The notes under the pieces: model-generated | What the model was told of the DNA's origin: nothing | The model's database searches: none | What the model saw: the letters and a program-made list of their open reading frames with translations, nothing else | Shown: in pieces, positions 1-9,087 of the stretch | Position numbering within the stretch: the first letter of the stretch is position 1 | How the letters are laid out: each line of letters begins with the position of its first letter | NCBI RefSeq assembly: GCF_000514775.1 | Contig: NZ_AZWO01000011.1 | Location: 124,001-188,000, forward strand | DNA from: Salinispora pacifica CNR114 | GTDB taxonomy: Bacteria; Actinomycetota; Actinomycetes; Mycobacteriales; Micromonosporaceae | Reading direction: 5' to 3' | Length of the DNA: 64,000 nt | Program-made: the position numbers and the translations under genes

Positions 1-971
1 AGCCCCTTGAACGTCTCCTTGCGGAACCAGGACTCGTCGGTCTCCCCCTCCGGCACCGGGAAGACCGGCATCAGGTTCCGGAAGTCGAACATCCCGGCCG
101 GGTCGACCATCTCCGCGACCAGCAGGGTGTTCCGGCAGCCCGCGAGCCACAGGTCGGAGGAGTCGACGGCGCGCATCTCGTCGGCGGACTTGATGTAGTA
201 GCCGCTGCCGTCGAAGCGGAACCGGTTCGGATCGGCCACGTTCGCCGCGGTCTGCACGCAGAGCAGCACGTCGTGCGCCTCGGACTGCGCCTGGTAGGTG
301 TAGTGCGAGTCGTTGGTAACCACCGGCGGGATATCCAGCTTGTGGGAGATCTCCGTCAGCTCCTGGCGGACCCGGCGTTCGATGTCGATGCCATGGTCCA
401 TCACCTCCAGGAAGAAGTTTTCCTTGCCGAAGATGTCCTGATATCTCGCGGCGGCCTTCAGCGCCTCGTCGAACTGGTCCAGCCGGAGCCGGGTCTGCAC
501 CTCGCCGGAGGGGCAGCCGGTGGTGGCGATCAACCCCTCGGCGTGCTCGGCGAGGAGCTCCGCGTCCATCCGCGGCCACTTGACGAAAAACCCCTCGGTG
601 AAGGAGCGGCTGGTCAGCTTGAACAGGTTGTGCAGACCGACCTTGTTCTTCGCCCAGATGGTCATGTGGGTGTAACCACCGCTGCCGGAGACGTCGTCGC
701 TCTTCTGCTCCGGCCGCCCCCAACGTACCCGCTTCTTGTGGAACCGCGACTCCGGCGCGACGTACGCCTCGATCCCCAGGATCGGTTTGACGCCGGCCGC
801 CGTCGCCTGCTTGTAGAAATCGTTCGCGCCGTGCATGTTGCCGTGGTCGGTCATCGCCACGGCGGGCATCCCCTGCCGGTTGACCTCGGCGAACAAGTCC
901 TTCAGCCGGGCCGCACCATCGAGCATCGAATACTCAGTGTGCACGTGCAGATGCGCGAACGAATCGCCCAT
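1..971 (-). CDS. dnaE: DNA polymerase III alpha subunit, N-terminal part (runs off the window)
   Basis: Catalytic subunit of the replicative polymerase. Only the first ~323 codons are present; the gene continues past position 1. The translation opens with the PHP-domain signature HLHVHTEYSMLDGA (residues 7-20), followed by MTDHGNMHG and an EAYVAPESR stretch, all typical of actinobacterial DnaE1. The PHP domain binds metal and may carry proofreading activity in this group. I place the start at the ATG at 971 (protein beginning MGDSFAHL), with a GGGGGG stretch just upstream. A second in-frame ATG at 995 would add eight residues (MKRPGGPR) and cannot be excluded. It lies downstream of proS on the same strand, separated by 142 nt that hold a strong hairpin, so it probably has its own promoter. 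Confidence 0.95.
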   Translation of the reverse strand, partial: MGDSFAHLHVHTEYSMLDGAARLKDLFAEVNRQGMPAVAMTDHGNMHGANDFYKQATAAGVKPILGIEAYVAPESRFHKKRVRWGRPEQKSDDVSGSGGYTHMTIWAKNKVGLHNLFKLTSRSFTEGFFVKWPRMDAELLAEHAEGLIATTGCPSGEVQTRLRLDQFDEALKAAARYQDIFGKENFFLEVMDHGIDIERRVRQELTEISHKLDIPPVVTNDSHYTYQAQSEAHDVLLCVQTAANVADPNRFRFDGSGYYIKSADEMRAVDSSDLWLAGCRNTLLVAEMVDPAGMFDFRNLMPVFPVPEGETDESWFRKETFKG

Positions 972-1078
972 GCGTGGCCCCCCGGGTCGCTTCATGGGTG
1001 GTGAGAAGAACGGTCGGCCCACCCTATCCCTGGCCGCCGACACAGCTCCAGCGAGCCGCGCGGGGCGCCCGCCCGGGG

Positions 1079-1105
1079 GGCGGGGCGCCGGAGAAGCGCC
1101 CCGCC
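1079..1105 (-). terminator. GC-rich hairpin after proS
   Basis: A 10-bp perfect stem (1079-1088 with 1096-1105) and a 7-nt loop lie directly after the proS stop codon on the minus strand. A further 14-bp perfect palindrome (1099-1112) overlaps the right arm, so two alternative hairpins are possible. There is no clear U-tract, which is common for actinobacterial terminators. Confidence 0.5.
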
Positions 1106-1113
1106 GGCGGGGA

Positions 1114-2901
1114 TCAGTCTGCGCGCACCTCGACCGGCAGCTCCACCGGGACTACTGTCGCGTCGATGTCGGCCCGCAGGGCGGCGATCCGCCGGACCAA
1201 CTCGGCCACCACCTCGGCGAAGGGCACCCGCATCGTGACCCCGGTCACCCGGTCCCGGACCTCGGCCGCGCCCTCGGCGACGCTGCGCCGACCGATGGCG
1301 AGCCGCAGCGGCAGACCGATCACGTCCGCGTCGGCGAACTTGACGCCGGCCCGCTCGGCCCGGTCGTCGAAGAGCACCTCCACTCCGGCCGCCCAGAGCT
1401 CGTCGTAGACCCGCCGGGCCAGCTCACCGGCGGCGGACGCCAGGTCGTCGAGGAGGGTGAGATGCACCTGGTACGGCGCGATGGTGACCGGGAGCCGCAG
1501 CCCCCGCTCGTCTCGGTGCTCCTCCGCGAGGCAGGCGAGCAACCGCCCCACGCCGATGCCGTAGCAGCCCATGGTCACCGGCCTACGCTCGCCGTCGGCG
1601 TCGAGATACTCCGCGCCAAGGGCGGCCGAGTAGCGGGTACCGAGCTGGAAGATCTGTCCTACCTCGACCCCGCGGGCGGTCCGCAGTTCGCTGCCGCACT
1701 CCGCGCAGGCGTCACCGGCACGGGCGGCGGTGATGTCGCCGACGTGATCGGCGACGAAGTCCCGCCCCAGGTTGACGTTGCGCAGGTGCACGCCCTCCCG
1801 GTTGGCGCCCGCGACCAGGTTCGTGGACGCGGCGACCAACTCGTCAACGACGACGGTCGCGCCCGTCACCCCGACCGGCGAGCCGTAACCGGCCACTGCG
1901 CCGATCTCGGCGATCTCCTCCTCGGTCATCGGACGCAGCTCCGCCGCCTGCACGAGGTTACCGATCTTGGTCTCGTTCGCCTCCATGTCGCCCCGCACGA
2001 CCGCCAGGATGAACTCGGTGCGCACCGTCTGGTCGTGCTCCTCCCGCGACGCGGCCAGGAAGATCGCCTTGGCGGTCTCGGCCGCCGGCACGTCCAGCGC
2101 CGCCGTCAGCGCCGCGATGGTGGTGGCCCCCGGGGTGGCGATCTCCGCCAACTCCGCCCACGGCGCGGTGGACGGCTCCGGCTTGCCGAAGGTGGCGGCC
2201 TCCCGGTTGGCGGCGAAGCCACAGGAGTCACAGATCAGCAGGGTGTCCTCGCCGATCGGGGTGAGGTAAACGAACTCGTGGGCCAGGCTGCCGCCCATCA
2301 TGCCCACGTCGGAGCGGACCGCCGCGACCGGCAGCCCACACCGCCGGAAGATGGTGAAGTACGCCTGGTACTGGGCCCGGTACCGCGCCGCCAGCCCCGC
2401 CGCGTCCACATCGAAGCTGTACGCGTCCTTCATGACGAACTCCCGTACCCGGATCAGGCCGGCCCGCGGACGCGGGTCGTCCCGGAACTTCGTCTGGAGC
2501 TGAAACACCAGCCGCGGCAGCTGGCGGTAGGACTCGATCTCCGACCGGCCGAGGAACGTCACCAACTCCTCGTGGGTCATCGCCAGGACCAGGTCCCGGC
2601 CGCGACGATCCCGGAATCGGGCCAGCTCCGGGCCGACCGTGAAGTATCGGCCGGACTGTTTCCACAGCTCCGCCGGATTCACCACCGGCATCGAGACCTC
2701 CTGTCCCCCGACGCGCTCCAGCTCCGCTCGCAGCACGCCCTCGATCTTGCGGATGGTGCGCCAACCGAGCGGAAGATAGGCGAAGATGCCCTGCCCGACC
2801 TGCCGGAGCATGGCGGCCCGCTGAAGCAGTTGGTGTCCCTCGGACTCGGAACGTCCCGGCGCGGTGTGCAGGGTGGCGCCGAACATGGTCGACATTTTCA
2901 T
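1114..2901 (-). CDS. proS: Prolyl-tRNA synthetase, bacterial type with editing insertion
   Basis: Charges tRNA-Pro with proline in the cytoplasm. The 595-aa length fits the long bacterial ProRS with an INS editing domain. The N-terminal class II core is visible: MTHEE near residue 110, then RVREFVMKDAYSFD near 155-170. An insertion domain follows, and then motif 3 as GCYGIGVGRLL, ahead of a C-terminal anticodon-binding domain. I chose the ATG at 2901 (MKMSTMFGATL) because GTGAGGG lies 8-9 nt upstream and alignable ProRS sequence begins there; the frame stays open 79 codons further upstream, but that part is low-complexity and lies over the promoter. It diverges from the histidine kinase gene at 3331. 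No T-box leader is evident in the 430-nt upstream region. Confidence 0.96.
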   Translation of the reverse strand: MKMSTMFGATLHTAPGRSESEGHQLLQRAAMLRQVGQGIFAYLPLGWRTIRKIEGVLRAELERVGGQEVSMPVVNPAELWKQSGRYFTVGPELARFRDRRGRDLVLAMTHEELVTFLGRSEIESYRQLPRLVFQLQTKFRDDPRPRAGLIRVREFVMKDAYSFDVDAAGLAARYRAQYQAYFTIFRRCGLPVAAVRSDVGMMGGSLAHEFVYLTPIGEDTLLICDSCGFAANREAATFGKPEPSTAPWAELAEIATPGATTIAALTAALDVPAAETAKAIFLAASREEHDQTVRTEFILAVVRGDMEANETKIGNLVQAAELRPMTEEEIAEIGAVAGYGSPVGVTGATVVVDELVAASTNLVAGANREGVHLRNVNLGRDFVADHVGDITAARAGDACAECGSELRTARGVEVGQIFQLGTRYSAALGAEYLDADGERRPVTMGCYGIGVGRLLACLAEEHRDERGLRLPVTIAPYQVHLTLLDDLASAAGELARRVYDELWAAGVEVLFDDRAERAGVKFADADVIGLPLRLAIGRRSVAEGAAEVRDRVTGVTMRVPFAEVVAELVRRIAALRADIDATVVPVELPVEVRAD

Positions 2902-3330
2902 GGAGATGCCCTCACAAATCAGACTGACGCTGCTCAGGATTACGAAATGACCCGGGTCCGTGCGGTGAATGACCTCAGGGTGCGAGCGCGGGAAGGCGGC
3001 AGGCGCGAAGCGGCCCAGTCGCCGGCAGAGGACGAGCCGCCGGAAGGGGTGCCGGCGCGGACACCCGCCGGCGACGGAACGTCGCTCAGCGGGGCGCCGG
3101 CGGAGTAGGTCGAGGCGCTGGCGGGCCGGAGGGCACAACGAGCACCGGGCTCGACCCGCCCTGCTCGATGCCGCTCATCAGCGCCTACCCTCCACATCAA
3201 CCACTGGCGACTGTAGCGGAAACTCCCCCCGGCCGCCGGCACGCCGCCGGCGGGCCACGCGAGACCGCTCCCGGCACCGGGCCCCGTGCCGGGAGCAGCG
3301 CCGGATGCGGCGAGATAGCATCATCGACCG
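2902..3330. promoter_or_regulatory. Divergent intergenic region, proS / histidine kinase
   Basis: This 429-nt spacer holds no credible gene. It contains an 11-bp perfect inverted repeat (3267-3277 with 3286-3296, arms GCTCCCGGCAC / GTGCCGGGAGC). A TAGCAT box at 3316-3321 lies 9 nt before the kinase ATG, so that transcript would have almost no leader. The inverted repeat sits where the -35 element would be and is a candidate operator for this two-component/ABC cassette. Both assignments are inference from position and symmetry. Confidence 0.4.
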
Positions 3331-4623
3331 ATGGATACCGCGGCGGGGACGCACTGGCGGCGGCCCGGGCCGACCCCGGAGCAGCGCCGGCGGGACCTCA
3401 TCGTGGGGCTGGCCGTGACCGGGCTGGCGATAGCCAGCCTCGCCCTCACCCGTGGCACGGGCCTGTTCCTGCTCGGCCCGCCCCCATCGTTCCCGGAACA
3501 GCTGCTCTGGGCCGTCGCGGTGGGCCTACCGCTGATCTGGCGGCGACGATTTCCGGTAGCGACGACGCTGGTGATCTCGGTCGCGTTCGTCGCGGCACAG
3601 GCCCGCTCCGCACCGGAGACGCGGGTCACCACGGGGGTGCTGTTCACGGCCCTCTACACCGTCGGCGCCTGGGGACAGGACCGCCGCCTGGCCCGTCGGG
3701 TTCGGATCGGCTTGATCGTCGCCATGTTCGGTTGGCTCGGCTTCTGGTACTCGGTCAATCTGGGCAGTCTGCTGGCGGACCCGCCGCCCGAGGCGTTCGC
3801 CGACGCCGTGGGACCGATTCCCCCGCTGATCGCCGCGCTGCTCAGCGACGCGCTCCTCAACATCCTGTTCTTCGGGTTCGCCTACTTCTTCGGTGAGATC
3901 GCCTGGCTGGCCGCCCGACGCGAGCACGAACTCCAGGCGCAGGCCGATGAGCTACGCCGGTCGCAGGCCGAGGTGAGAGCGCACGCCGTGGTCGGGGAGC
4001 GGGTGCGGATCGCCCGGGAACTGCACGACGTCGTCGCCCACCACGTCTCGGTGATGGGGGTGCAGGCCGCCGCCTGCCGCCGGGTCCTCGACCGGGATCC
4101 GGCCAAGGCCCGCACCGCGCTGGCCGCGGTCGAGGAGTCGGCCCGCACGGCGGTGGACGAGCTACGCCGGATGCTCGGCGTCCTCCGGGCCCGCGACCAC
4201 GAGCCGGACACCGTCGAACCGCCTCCTGGGATCAGCCGGGTCGCCACCGTGGTCGAGCGGGCGCGTGAGACCGGGCTGGGAGCCACGCTGGGGGTGTACG
4301 GCGACCCGGTGCCGATCCCGGAGTCGATCTCCCAGGCGACGTACCGGATCGTGCAGGAAGCAGTGACGAACACGCTCAAACACGCCGTGGCGGCGACCAC
4401 ACTGGACGTGCGGATCCGCTACCTGGCGCACGAGGTGGAGGTGGACGTGACCGACGACGGCCGCAGCAGCGGCACGACGAATACCGACGGGGTGGGTCTG
4501 GTCGGTATGCGCGAGCGGGTCGCCACCCACGGCGGCACACTGGAGGTCGGCCCCCGCGCCGTCGGCGGCTGGCGGGTTCGGGCCCGCTTCCCGCTGTCGC
4601 TGACCGAGCGGCAGGCGGCGTGA
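3331..4623 (+). CDS. Two-component sensor histidine kinase, NarL/DesK type
   Basis: Membrane sensor kinase partnered with the response regulator that overlaps its stop codon. The first ~190 residues contain several hydrophobic segments (roughly 22-40, 50-68, 75-95, 105-125, 150-180) and no recognisable extracellular sensor domain. A short coiled coil leads into a HisKA_3 dimerisation domain with the phospho-acceptor His232 in RELHDVVAHHVS. A HATPase domain with N-box AVTNTLKHA (near residue 345) and a G-box near GVGLVGMRERV ends the protein. The length (430 aa) is normal for these few-signal kinases that often control ABC exporters. Genes downstream are the regulator and a two-gene ABC transporter. 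The signal is unknown. Confidence 0.93.
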   Translation: MDTAAGTHWRRPGPTPEQRRRDLIVGLAVTGLAIASLALTRGTGLFLLGPPPSFPEQLLWAVAVGLPLIWRRRFPVATTLVISVAFVAAQARSAPETRVTTGVLFTALYTVGAWGQDRRLARRVRIGLIVAMFGWLGFWYSVNLGSLLADPPPEAFADAVGPIPPLIAALLSDALLNILFFGFAYFFGEIAWLAARREHELQAQADELRRSQAEVRAHAVVGERVRIARELHDVVAHHVSVMGVQAAACRRVLDRDPAKARTALAAVEESARTAVDELRRMLGVLRARDHEPDTVEPPPGISRVATVVERARETGLGATLGVYGDPVPIPESISQATYRIVQEAVTNTLKHAVAATTLDVRIRYLAHEVEVDVTDDGRSSGTTNTDGVGLVGMRERVATHGGTLEVGPRAVGGWRVRARFPLSLTERQAA

Positions 4624-5312
4624 CCGCCGCACCGGCGACCGGCGGGGCCATCCGGATCCTGCTCGCCGACGACCACCACCTCGTGCGTACCGGGTTCCGG
4701 GTCATCCTCGAGGTGGAGGACGACATCCACGTCGTCGGGGAGGCCGCGGACGGCGAGCGGGCGGTGAGCATGGCCGGGGCGCTCCGCCCGGACGTGGTCC
4801 TGATGGACGTGGAGATGCCCCGGGTCGACGGGTTGGAAGCCACCCGCCGGATCGTCACGGACGTGGCCCGACCGCACACCCCGGCGGTGTTGATCCTCAC
4901 CACCTTCGACCGGGACGACTATCTGTTCGCCGCGCTGCGCGCCGGAGCCAGCGGATTCCTGTTGAAGAACGGCACGCCGGAGGCGCTCGTGGCGGCGATC
5001 CGGGTGGTCGCCCGCGGCGATGGCCTCATCGCCCCCGAACTCACCCGGCGAGTGATCGCCGCCTTCGCCAGGCCGGGCGGCGAGCCAACGACGACAGCCG
5101 GGGCGCTGCCGGACCTCACGCCACGCGAGCACGAGGTACTGGTTCTGGTCGCCTCCGGGGCGAGCAACGCCGAGATCGCGGCCACCCTCGGCCTCGGCGA
5201 GGCGACCGTGAAGACCCACGTCAGTCGGGTGCTGGTCAAACTCGGCCTGCGGGACCGGGTGCAGGCGGTGGTCTTCGCGTACGAGCACGGGGTGGTGCGG
5301 CCGGGGAGGTGA
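4620..5312 (+). CDS. LuxR/NarL-family response regulator
   Basis: DNA-binding partner of the kinase at 3331; the GTG start overlaps the kinase TGA (GTGA), so the two are translationally coupled. The receiver domain has the acidic pair in LLADDHH, the phospho-acceptor Asp63 in VVLMDVEMP and the conserved Lys in SGFLLKNG. A C-terminal LuxR-type helix-turn-helix (LTPREHEVLVLVASGASNAEIAATLG, here split by family consensus around residues 163-210) completes the 230-aa protein. The likely target is the ABC transporter that begins 80 nt downstream, which has its own leaderless-type promoter. Confidence 0.94.
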   Translation: MTAAPATGGAIRILLADDHHLVRTGFRVILEVEDDIHVVGEAADGERAVSMAGALRPDVVLMDVEMPRVDGLEATRRIVTDVARPHTPAVLILTTFDRDDYLFAALRAGASGFLLKNGTPEALVAAIRVVARGDGLIAPELTRRVIAAFARPGGEPTTTAGALPDLTPREHEVLVLVASGASNAEIAATLGLGEATVKTHVSRVLVKLGLRDRVQAVVFAYEHGVVRPGR

Positions 5313-5379
5313 CCGCCTCCGTCGCGGGGTGGAGCCGGTCGTCCACCTGTGGGGGGACGGAGCGGGCCGCGAGGTGATC

Positions 5380-5385
5380 TAGCGT
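5380..5385 (+). promoter_or_regulatory. -10 box of a leaderless promoter, ABC transporter
   Basis: TAGCGT lies exactly 7 nt before the GTG start at 5393, and no Shine-Dalgarno sequence intervenes. This is the usual geometry for actinobacterial leaderless transcripts. It implies the transporter can be expressed separately from the upstream kinase/regulator pair. Confidence 0.5.
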
Positions 5386-5392
5386 TGCCAGC

Positions 5393-6286
5393 GTGACGAA
5401 CATGCTCCGACTCGACGGCGTCGACCGCAGCTTCGGTGGCCGCCGCGTGCTCCAGAATGTGTCCTTCGACGCGGAGGCCGGTCGGATGACCGGCTTCGTC
5501 GGCGGCAACGGTGCCGGCAAGACCACCACGATGCGCATCATCCTCGGGGTGCTCGCCGCCGACGCCGGCCAGGTGACCTGGCGGGGGGCGCCGCTGACCC
5601 GGGCGGTGCGTCGGCGCTTCGGGTACATGCCGGAGGAACGCGGCCTTTACCCGAAGATGGCGGTCCGGGAACAGCTCGTCTACCTGGCCCGGTTGCACGG
5701 AATGACCGCGCCGGCGGCGGCGCGCAACACCGATACGCTGTTGGAACGGGTCGGTCTCGCCGACCGTGGCAACGACCTGCTGGAGAAGCTGTCGCTGGGC
5801 AACCAGCAACGTGCCCAGATCGTCGCCGCGCTGGTCCCCGAGCCCGAGGTGCTGGTGCTCGACGAGCCCTTCTCCGGCCTCGACCCACTGGCCGTGGACA
5901 CGGTCGTTGACGTGCTGAAGGAACGGGCCGCCGCCGGGGTACCGGTACTCTTCTCCAGCCACCAGTTGGACGTGGTGGAGCGGCTCTGCGACGACCTGGT
6001 GATCATCAGCGCGGGGACGATCCGCGCCGCCGGCAGCCGAGCGCAGTTGCGGGCCACACACACCGCACCCCGCTACGAACTGGTGGTGGAGCACGACGCC
6101 GGCTGGCTGCGCGACCATCCGGGCGTGACCCTGGTCGAGCTCGAGGGCGCCCGCGCCGTGTTCGAGTTGCCCCGGGGGACGGATGAGCAACCGGTACTCC
6201 ACACCGCGCTCGCCCGTGGGCCCGTCCGCGAGTTCCGACCCGTCGTACCGTCGCTGGCCGAGATCTTCCGAGAGGTCGCCCTGTGA
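5393..6286 (+). CDS. ABC transporter ATP-binding protein
   Basis: Nucleotide-binding subunit of an exporter made with the permease that overlaps its stop. Walker A GGNGAGKTT lies at residues 37-45, an ABC signature variant LSLGNQQR at 133-140 (canonical LSGGQ replaced by LSLGN) and Walker B with LVLDEPFSGLD near 152-162, followed by the H-loop in LFSSHQLDVVERL. At 297 aa it has the C-terminal domain common in NatA/YhaQ-type ATPases. LSLGNQQ signatures are typical of this NatA-like group. Likely role: export of a small molecule, peptide or sodium, under control of the adjacent two-component system; the substrate cannot be told from sequence. Confidence 0.93.
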   Translation: MTNMLRLDGVDRSFGGRRVLQNVSFDAEAGRMTGFVGGNGAGKTTTMRIILGVLAADAGQVTWRGAPLTRAVRRRFGYMPEERGLYPKMAVREQLVYLARLHGMTAPAAARNTDTLLERVGLADRGNDLLEKLSLGNQQRAQIVAALVPEPEVLVLDEPFSGLDPLAVDTVVDVLKERAAAGVPVLFSSHQLDVVERLCDDLVIISAGTIRAAGSRAQLRATHTAPRYELVVEHDAGWLRDHPGVTLVELEGARAVFELPRGTDEQPVLHTALARGPVREFRPVVPSLAEIFREVAL

Positions 6287-7344
6287 ACACCCTCGCCGCC
6301 ACCCAGTTGGTCGCGGCCCGTGAAGTCCGGGCCAAGCTGCGCGACCGCACCTTTCTCCTCAGTACGCTGATCTTCCTGCTCATCGCCGCCGCCGCGACGA
6401 CGCTGCCGTCGCTACTGTCCGGCGGCCCAGCCACGGTGGCCGCCACCCCGGAGGTCTCGGCCGAACTGCGTGCCGCCGGGCTCGAGGTCCGCGAGGTACC
6501 CGACGACGCCGCCGCCGAACGGGCGGTTCGGAACGGCGAGACCGACGCGGCGGTGGTCGCCGGGCCAACGGTGCTCGCCCGGGAGGAGGCTCCCGCCGAC
6601 GTGGTGGCGGCGCTCAGCGTCGAACCGCCGGTACGGTTGCTGGACCCCACCCCGGCGGAACCACCGGGGGCCGTCCTGGTGCCGTTCGTCTTCGCGTTCG
6701 TCTTTCTGCTCACGTCCCAGACCTTCGGCGTACAGATCGCACAGAGCATCATCGAGGAGAAGCAGACCCGGATCGTCGAGATCCTGGTGGCCGCCGTGCC
6801 GGTACGAGCCCTGCTCGTCGGCAAGATGATCGCCGGCACCGTGCTGGCCCTGGGTCAGATCGCGCTGGTGGCGCTCGTCGCGGTCGTGGGCTTGCGACTC
6901 TTCGGTGACAGCGAACTGCTGAACCTACTCGGGCCAGCGATCGGCTGGTTCCTGCCGTACTTCCTGCTCGGCTTCGTCCTGATCGCCGCGCTGTGGGCGG
7001 CGGCGGGGGCCCTGGTCAGCCGACTGGAAGACATCGGCACGGTGGCCATGCCGGTGCAGTTGGTGGTAATGATCCCATTCTTCGGGGTGATCTTCCTCAG
7101 TGACAACGCGTTCGCCATGCAGGTGCTGTCCTACGTGCCGTTCTCGGCGCCGACCGCGATGCCGCTCCGGCTGTTCACCGGGGACGCCGCCGGCTGGGAA
7201 CCTCCACTGTCCCTGGCCCTGCTCCTGGTCACCGCGCTCGCCGTCCTGGCCGCCGGTGCCCGGGTGTACGAGGGATCGCTGCTGCGGACCAACGGCAACA
7301 CCTCGCTCCGAACGGCCTGGCGGGAACGAGAGACGGTGAACTGA
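6283..7344 (+). CDS. ABC-2 type permease (NatB/YhaP-like)
   Basis: Membrane subunit pairing with the ATPase; its GTG start overlaps the ATPase TGA. One transmembrane helix lies near residues 23-45 and is followed by a large extracytoplasmic domain (about 50-140). A cluster of roughly five to six helices occupies the C-terminal 220 residues. The conserved segment IIEEKQTRIVEILVAAVP, just after the second helix, is the family hallmark of NatB-type permeases. The 353-aa length and topology fit ABC2_membrane_3 proteins. Transcription ends at the very strong hairpin just downstream. Confidence 0.92.
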   Translation: MNTLAATQLVAAREVRAKLRDRTFLLSTLIFLLIAAAATTLPSLLSGGPATVAATPEVSAELRAAGLEVREVPDDAAAERAVRNGETDAAVVAGPTVLAREEAPADVVAALSVEPPVRLLDPTPAEPPGAVLVPFVFAFVFLLTSQTFGVQIAQSIIEEKQTRIVEILVAAVPVRALLVGKMIAGTVLALGQIALVALVAVVGLRLFGDSELLNLLGPAIGWFLPYFLLGFVLIAALWAAAGALVSRLEDIGTVAMPVQLVVMIPFFGVIFLSDNAFAMQVLSYVPFSAPTAMPLRLFTGDAAGWEPPLSLALLLVTALAVLAAGARVYEGSLLRTNGNTSLRTAWRERETVN

Positions 7345-7359
7345 ATCTCACCCCGAAAA

Positions 7360-7403
7360 GCGCACCCCGTGGATCCGGCTCGGGCCGGATCCACGGGGTG
7401 CGC
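7360..7403. terminator. Perfect 20-bp-stem terminator between convergent genes
   Basis: Arms 7360-7379 and 7384-7403 are exact reverse complements with a TCGG tetraloop. Read on the minus strand the stem is followed by TTTT, so it is a good intrinsic terminator for yebC. On the plus strand it lacks a U-tract but would still stop or stabilise the ABC transcript. Confidence 0.9.
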
Positions 7404-7418
7404 GCGACCAACGGCGGG

Positions 7419-8168
7419 TCAGCCGAGTCGCGCGAGCAGCTCGTCGGAGGCGTCGAAGTTCGCGAAGACGTTCTGCACGTCGTCGCAGTCCTCCAGCACA
7501 TCAATCAGCTTGAGGACCTTCCGGGCGCCCTCCTCGTCCACCGGGACGCTCATGCTCGGGACGAGCGAGGACTCCGCCGACTCGTACTCGATGCCGGCGT
7601 CCTGCAACGCGGTACGGACCGCGACCAGGTCACCCGGCTCGGAGAGCACCTCGAACGCCTCACCCAGGTCGTTGACCTCCTCGGCGCCCGCGTCCAGGAC
7701 GGCCAGCATCACGTCGTCCTCGGTGGTGCCGGCCTTGGCCACGATCACCACACCCTTGCGGTTGAACAGGTACGACACCGAGCCGGCATCGGCGAACGAG
7801 CCGCCGTTGCGGGTCAGTGCGGTCCGCACCTCGGTGGCGGCGCGGTTCCGATTGTCGGTCAGACACTCGATCAGCAGCGCGACGCCACTGGGCCCGTAGC
7901 CCTCGTACATGACCGTCTGGTAGTCGGCGCCACCGGACTCGAGGCCGGAGCCCCGCTTCACCGCGCGGTCGATGTTGTCGTTGGGGACCGAGTTCTTCTT
8001 GGCCTTCTGGATCGCGTCGTAGAGCGTCGGGTTACCAGCCGGATCACCGCCGCCAGTACGCGCCGCGACCTCGACATTCTTGATCAGCTTGGCGAACATC
8101 TTGCCGCGCTTGGCGTCGATAACCGCCTTCTTGTGCTTGGTCGTCGCCCACTTTGAGTGGCCGGACAT
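7419..8168 (-). CDS. yebC: YebC/PmpR (TACO1) family protein
   Basis: A 249-aa member of the universal YebC family, starting [23 protein letters not shown], which is the family signature. These proteins have been described as transcriptional regulators and, more recently, as ribosome-associated factors that ease stalling at polyproline and similar motifs. The three-domain organisation and length are standard. The start has an excellent ribosome site (GGAGG about 8 nt before ATG). It is downstream of pdxT/pdxS on the same strand. In most actinobacteria yebC is followed by ruvCAB; here a terminator and a convergent ABC cassette follow instead. Confidence 0.95.
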   Translation of the reverse strand: MSGHSKWATTKHKKAVIDAKRGKMFAKLIKNVEVAARTGGGDPAGNPTLYDAIQKAKKNSVPNDNIDRAVKRGSGLESGGADYQTVMYEGYGPSGVALLIECLTDNRNRAATEVRTALTRNGGSFADAGSVSYLFNRKGVVIVAKAGTTEDDVMLAVLDAGAEEVNDLGEAFEVLSEPGDLVAVRTALQDAGIEYESAESSLVPSMSVPVDEEGARKVLKLIDVLEDCDDVQNVFANFDASDELLARLG

Positions 8169-8347
8169 CCGCTACCTCCGTTGCTACCCGCCGTCTACAT
8201 CGACCGCACCGCACTCGCCCGCTCCCGCCGACGTACGCGGAGGGTGCCGGCCGGCTCTGGTGGAAGCCGCGGCGGAGAGCTGGCCCTGCCGAATCCCGGC
8301 AATCCTACCGGTGGCCCGCAGCCGGGCGTGAGCGCCGCACGGCCCCA

Positions 8348-8377
8348 CCGGGTCGCGTCGTGGGTGGCACGACCCGG
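8348..8377 (-). terminator. Candidate hairpin between pdxT and yebC
   Basis: CCGGGTCG (8348-8355) and CGACCCGG (8370-8377) form an 8-bp stem with a 14-nt loop, 31 nt beyond the pdxT stop on the minus strand. There is no U-tract. The rest of the 240-nt gap holds no gene. Confidence 0.35.
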
Positions 8378-8408
8378 CGGGGCTCGTCGGACCCGAACCG
8401 ACGGCCGC

Positions 8409-9014
8409 TCAGATCGCGGCGCGGACCAGGTCCGCGAAGTACGCGTGCAGGCGCCGGTCACCGGTCAGCTCGGGATGGAACGCGGTCGCCAGCAGGTTTT
8501 CCTGACGGACCGCGACGATCCGACCCGCCGCCGGGCCCTCGGTCACCGTGCCGAGCACCTCGACGCCCCGGCCGACACGCTCGACCCAGGGCGCCCGGAT
8601 GAACAGCGCGTGGAGCGGGCCGCCGTCGATGCCGGCCAGGTTCACCGGCGCCTCGAATGAGGCGACCTGCCGCCCGAACGCGTTGCGTCGAACGGTCATC
8701 TCGATGCCGGCGAAGCCCCGCTGGTCAGCACGGCCGTCGAGGACCTCACCCGCCAACATGATCATGCCGGCGCAGGAGCCGTAGACGGGCATGCCGTCGG
8801 CGATCCGCTTGTCGATCGGTTCCCGCAGCTCGAAGAGGTCGGCCAGCTTGCTGATCGTGGTGGACTCGCCCCCCGGGATGACCAGTCCGTCAACCGTTTC
8901 CAGCTCCGTGGGGCGGCGGACCGGGCGGGCGCGCGCACCCGCGGCCGCCAGGGCGGCCGTGTGCTCTCGGACATCGCCCTGCAGTGCGAGCACCCCGATG
9001 ACGGGTGCCGTCAT
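8409..9014 (-). CDS. pdxT: Glutaminase subunit of pyridoxal 5'-phosphate synthase
   Basis: Hydrolyses glutamine and channels ammonia to PdxS in the DXP-independent vitamin B6 pathway. The class I amidotransferase triad is visible: nucleophile Cys81 in YGSCAGMI, with His180 and Glu182 in FHPELTGD. The GGESTT oxyanion-region motif lies at 48-53. The protein is 201 aa, the usual size. I chose the ATG at 9014 because GGAAGGAG lies 7-8 nt upstream and homology begins at [13 protein letters not shown]; the open frame extends another 48 codons without family sequence. pdxS lies 73 nt upstream on the same strand. Confidence 0.96.
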   Translation of the reverse strand: MTAPVIGVLALQGDVREHTAALAAAGARARPVRRPTELETVDGLVIPGGESTTISKLADLFELREPIDKRIADGMPVYGSCAGMIMLAGEVLDGRADQRGFAGIEMTVRRNAFGRQVASFEAPVNLAGIDGGPLHALFIRAPWVERVGRGVEVLGTVTEGPAAGRIVAVRQENLLATAFHPELTGDRRLHAYFADLVRAAI

Positions 9015-9087
9015 GTTCGCTCCTTCCGGAGGGTGGCGCGCAGCCCCGGCGGCCGGACCGCCGGCGTTGACCGGGGCTGCGCTCCCC

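Noticed and set aside
2228..2764. Other minus-strand frames within proS
   Set aside because: Alternative phase of a well-supported synthetase gene; low-complexity translation.
835..3108. A 757-codon plus-strand open frame opposite proS, and many similar long antisense frames
   Set aside because: They are mirror frames of real genes, produced by GC-rich third positions; they have no ribosome sites or family motifs.
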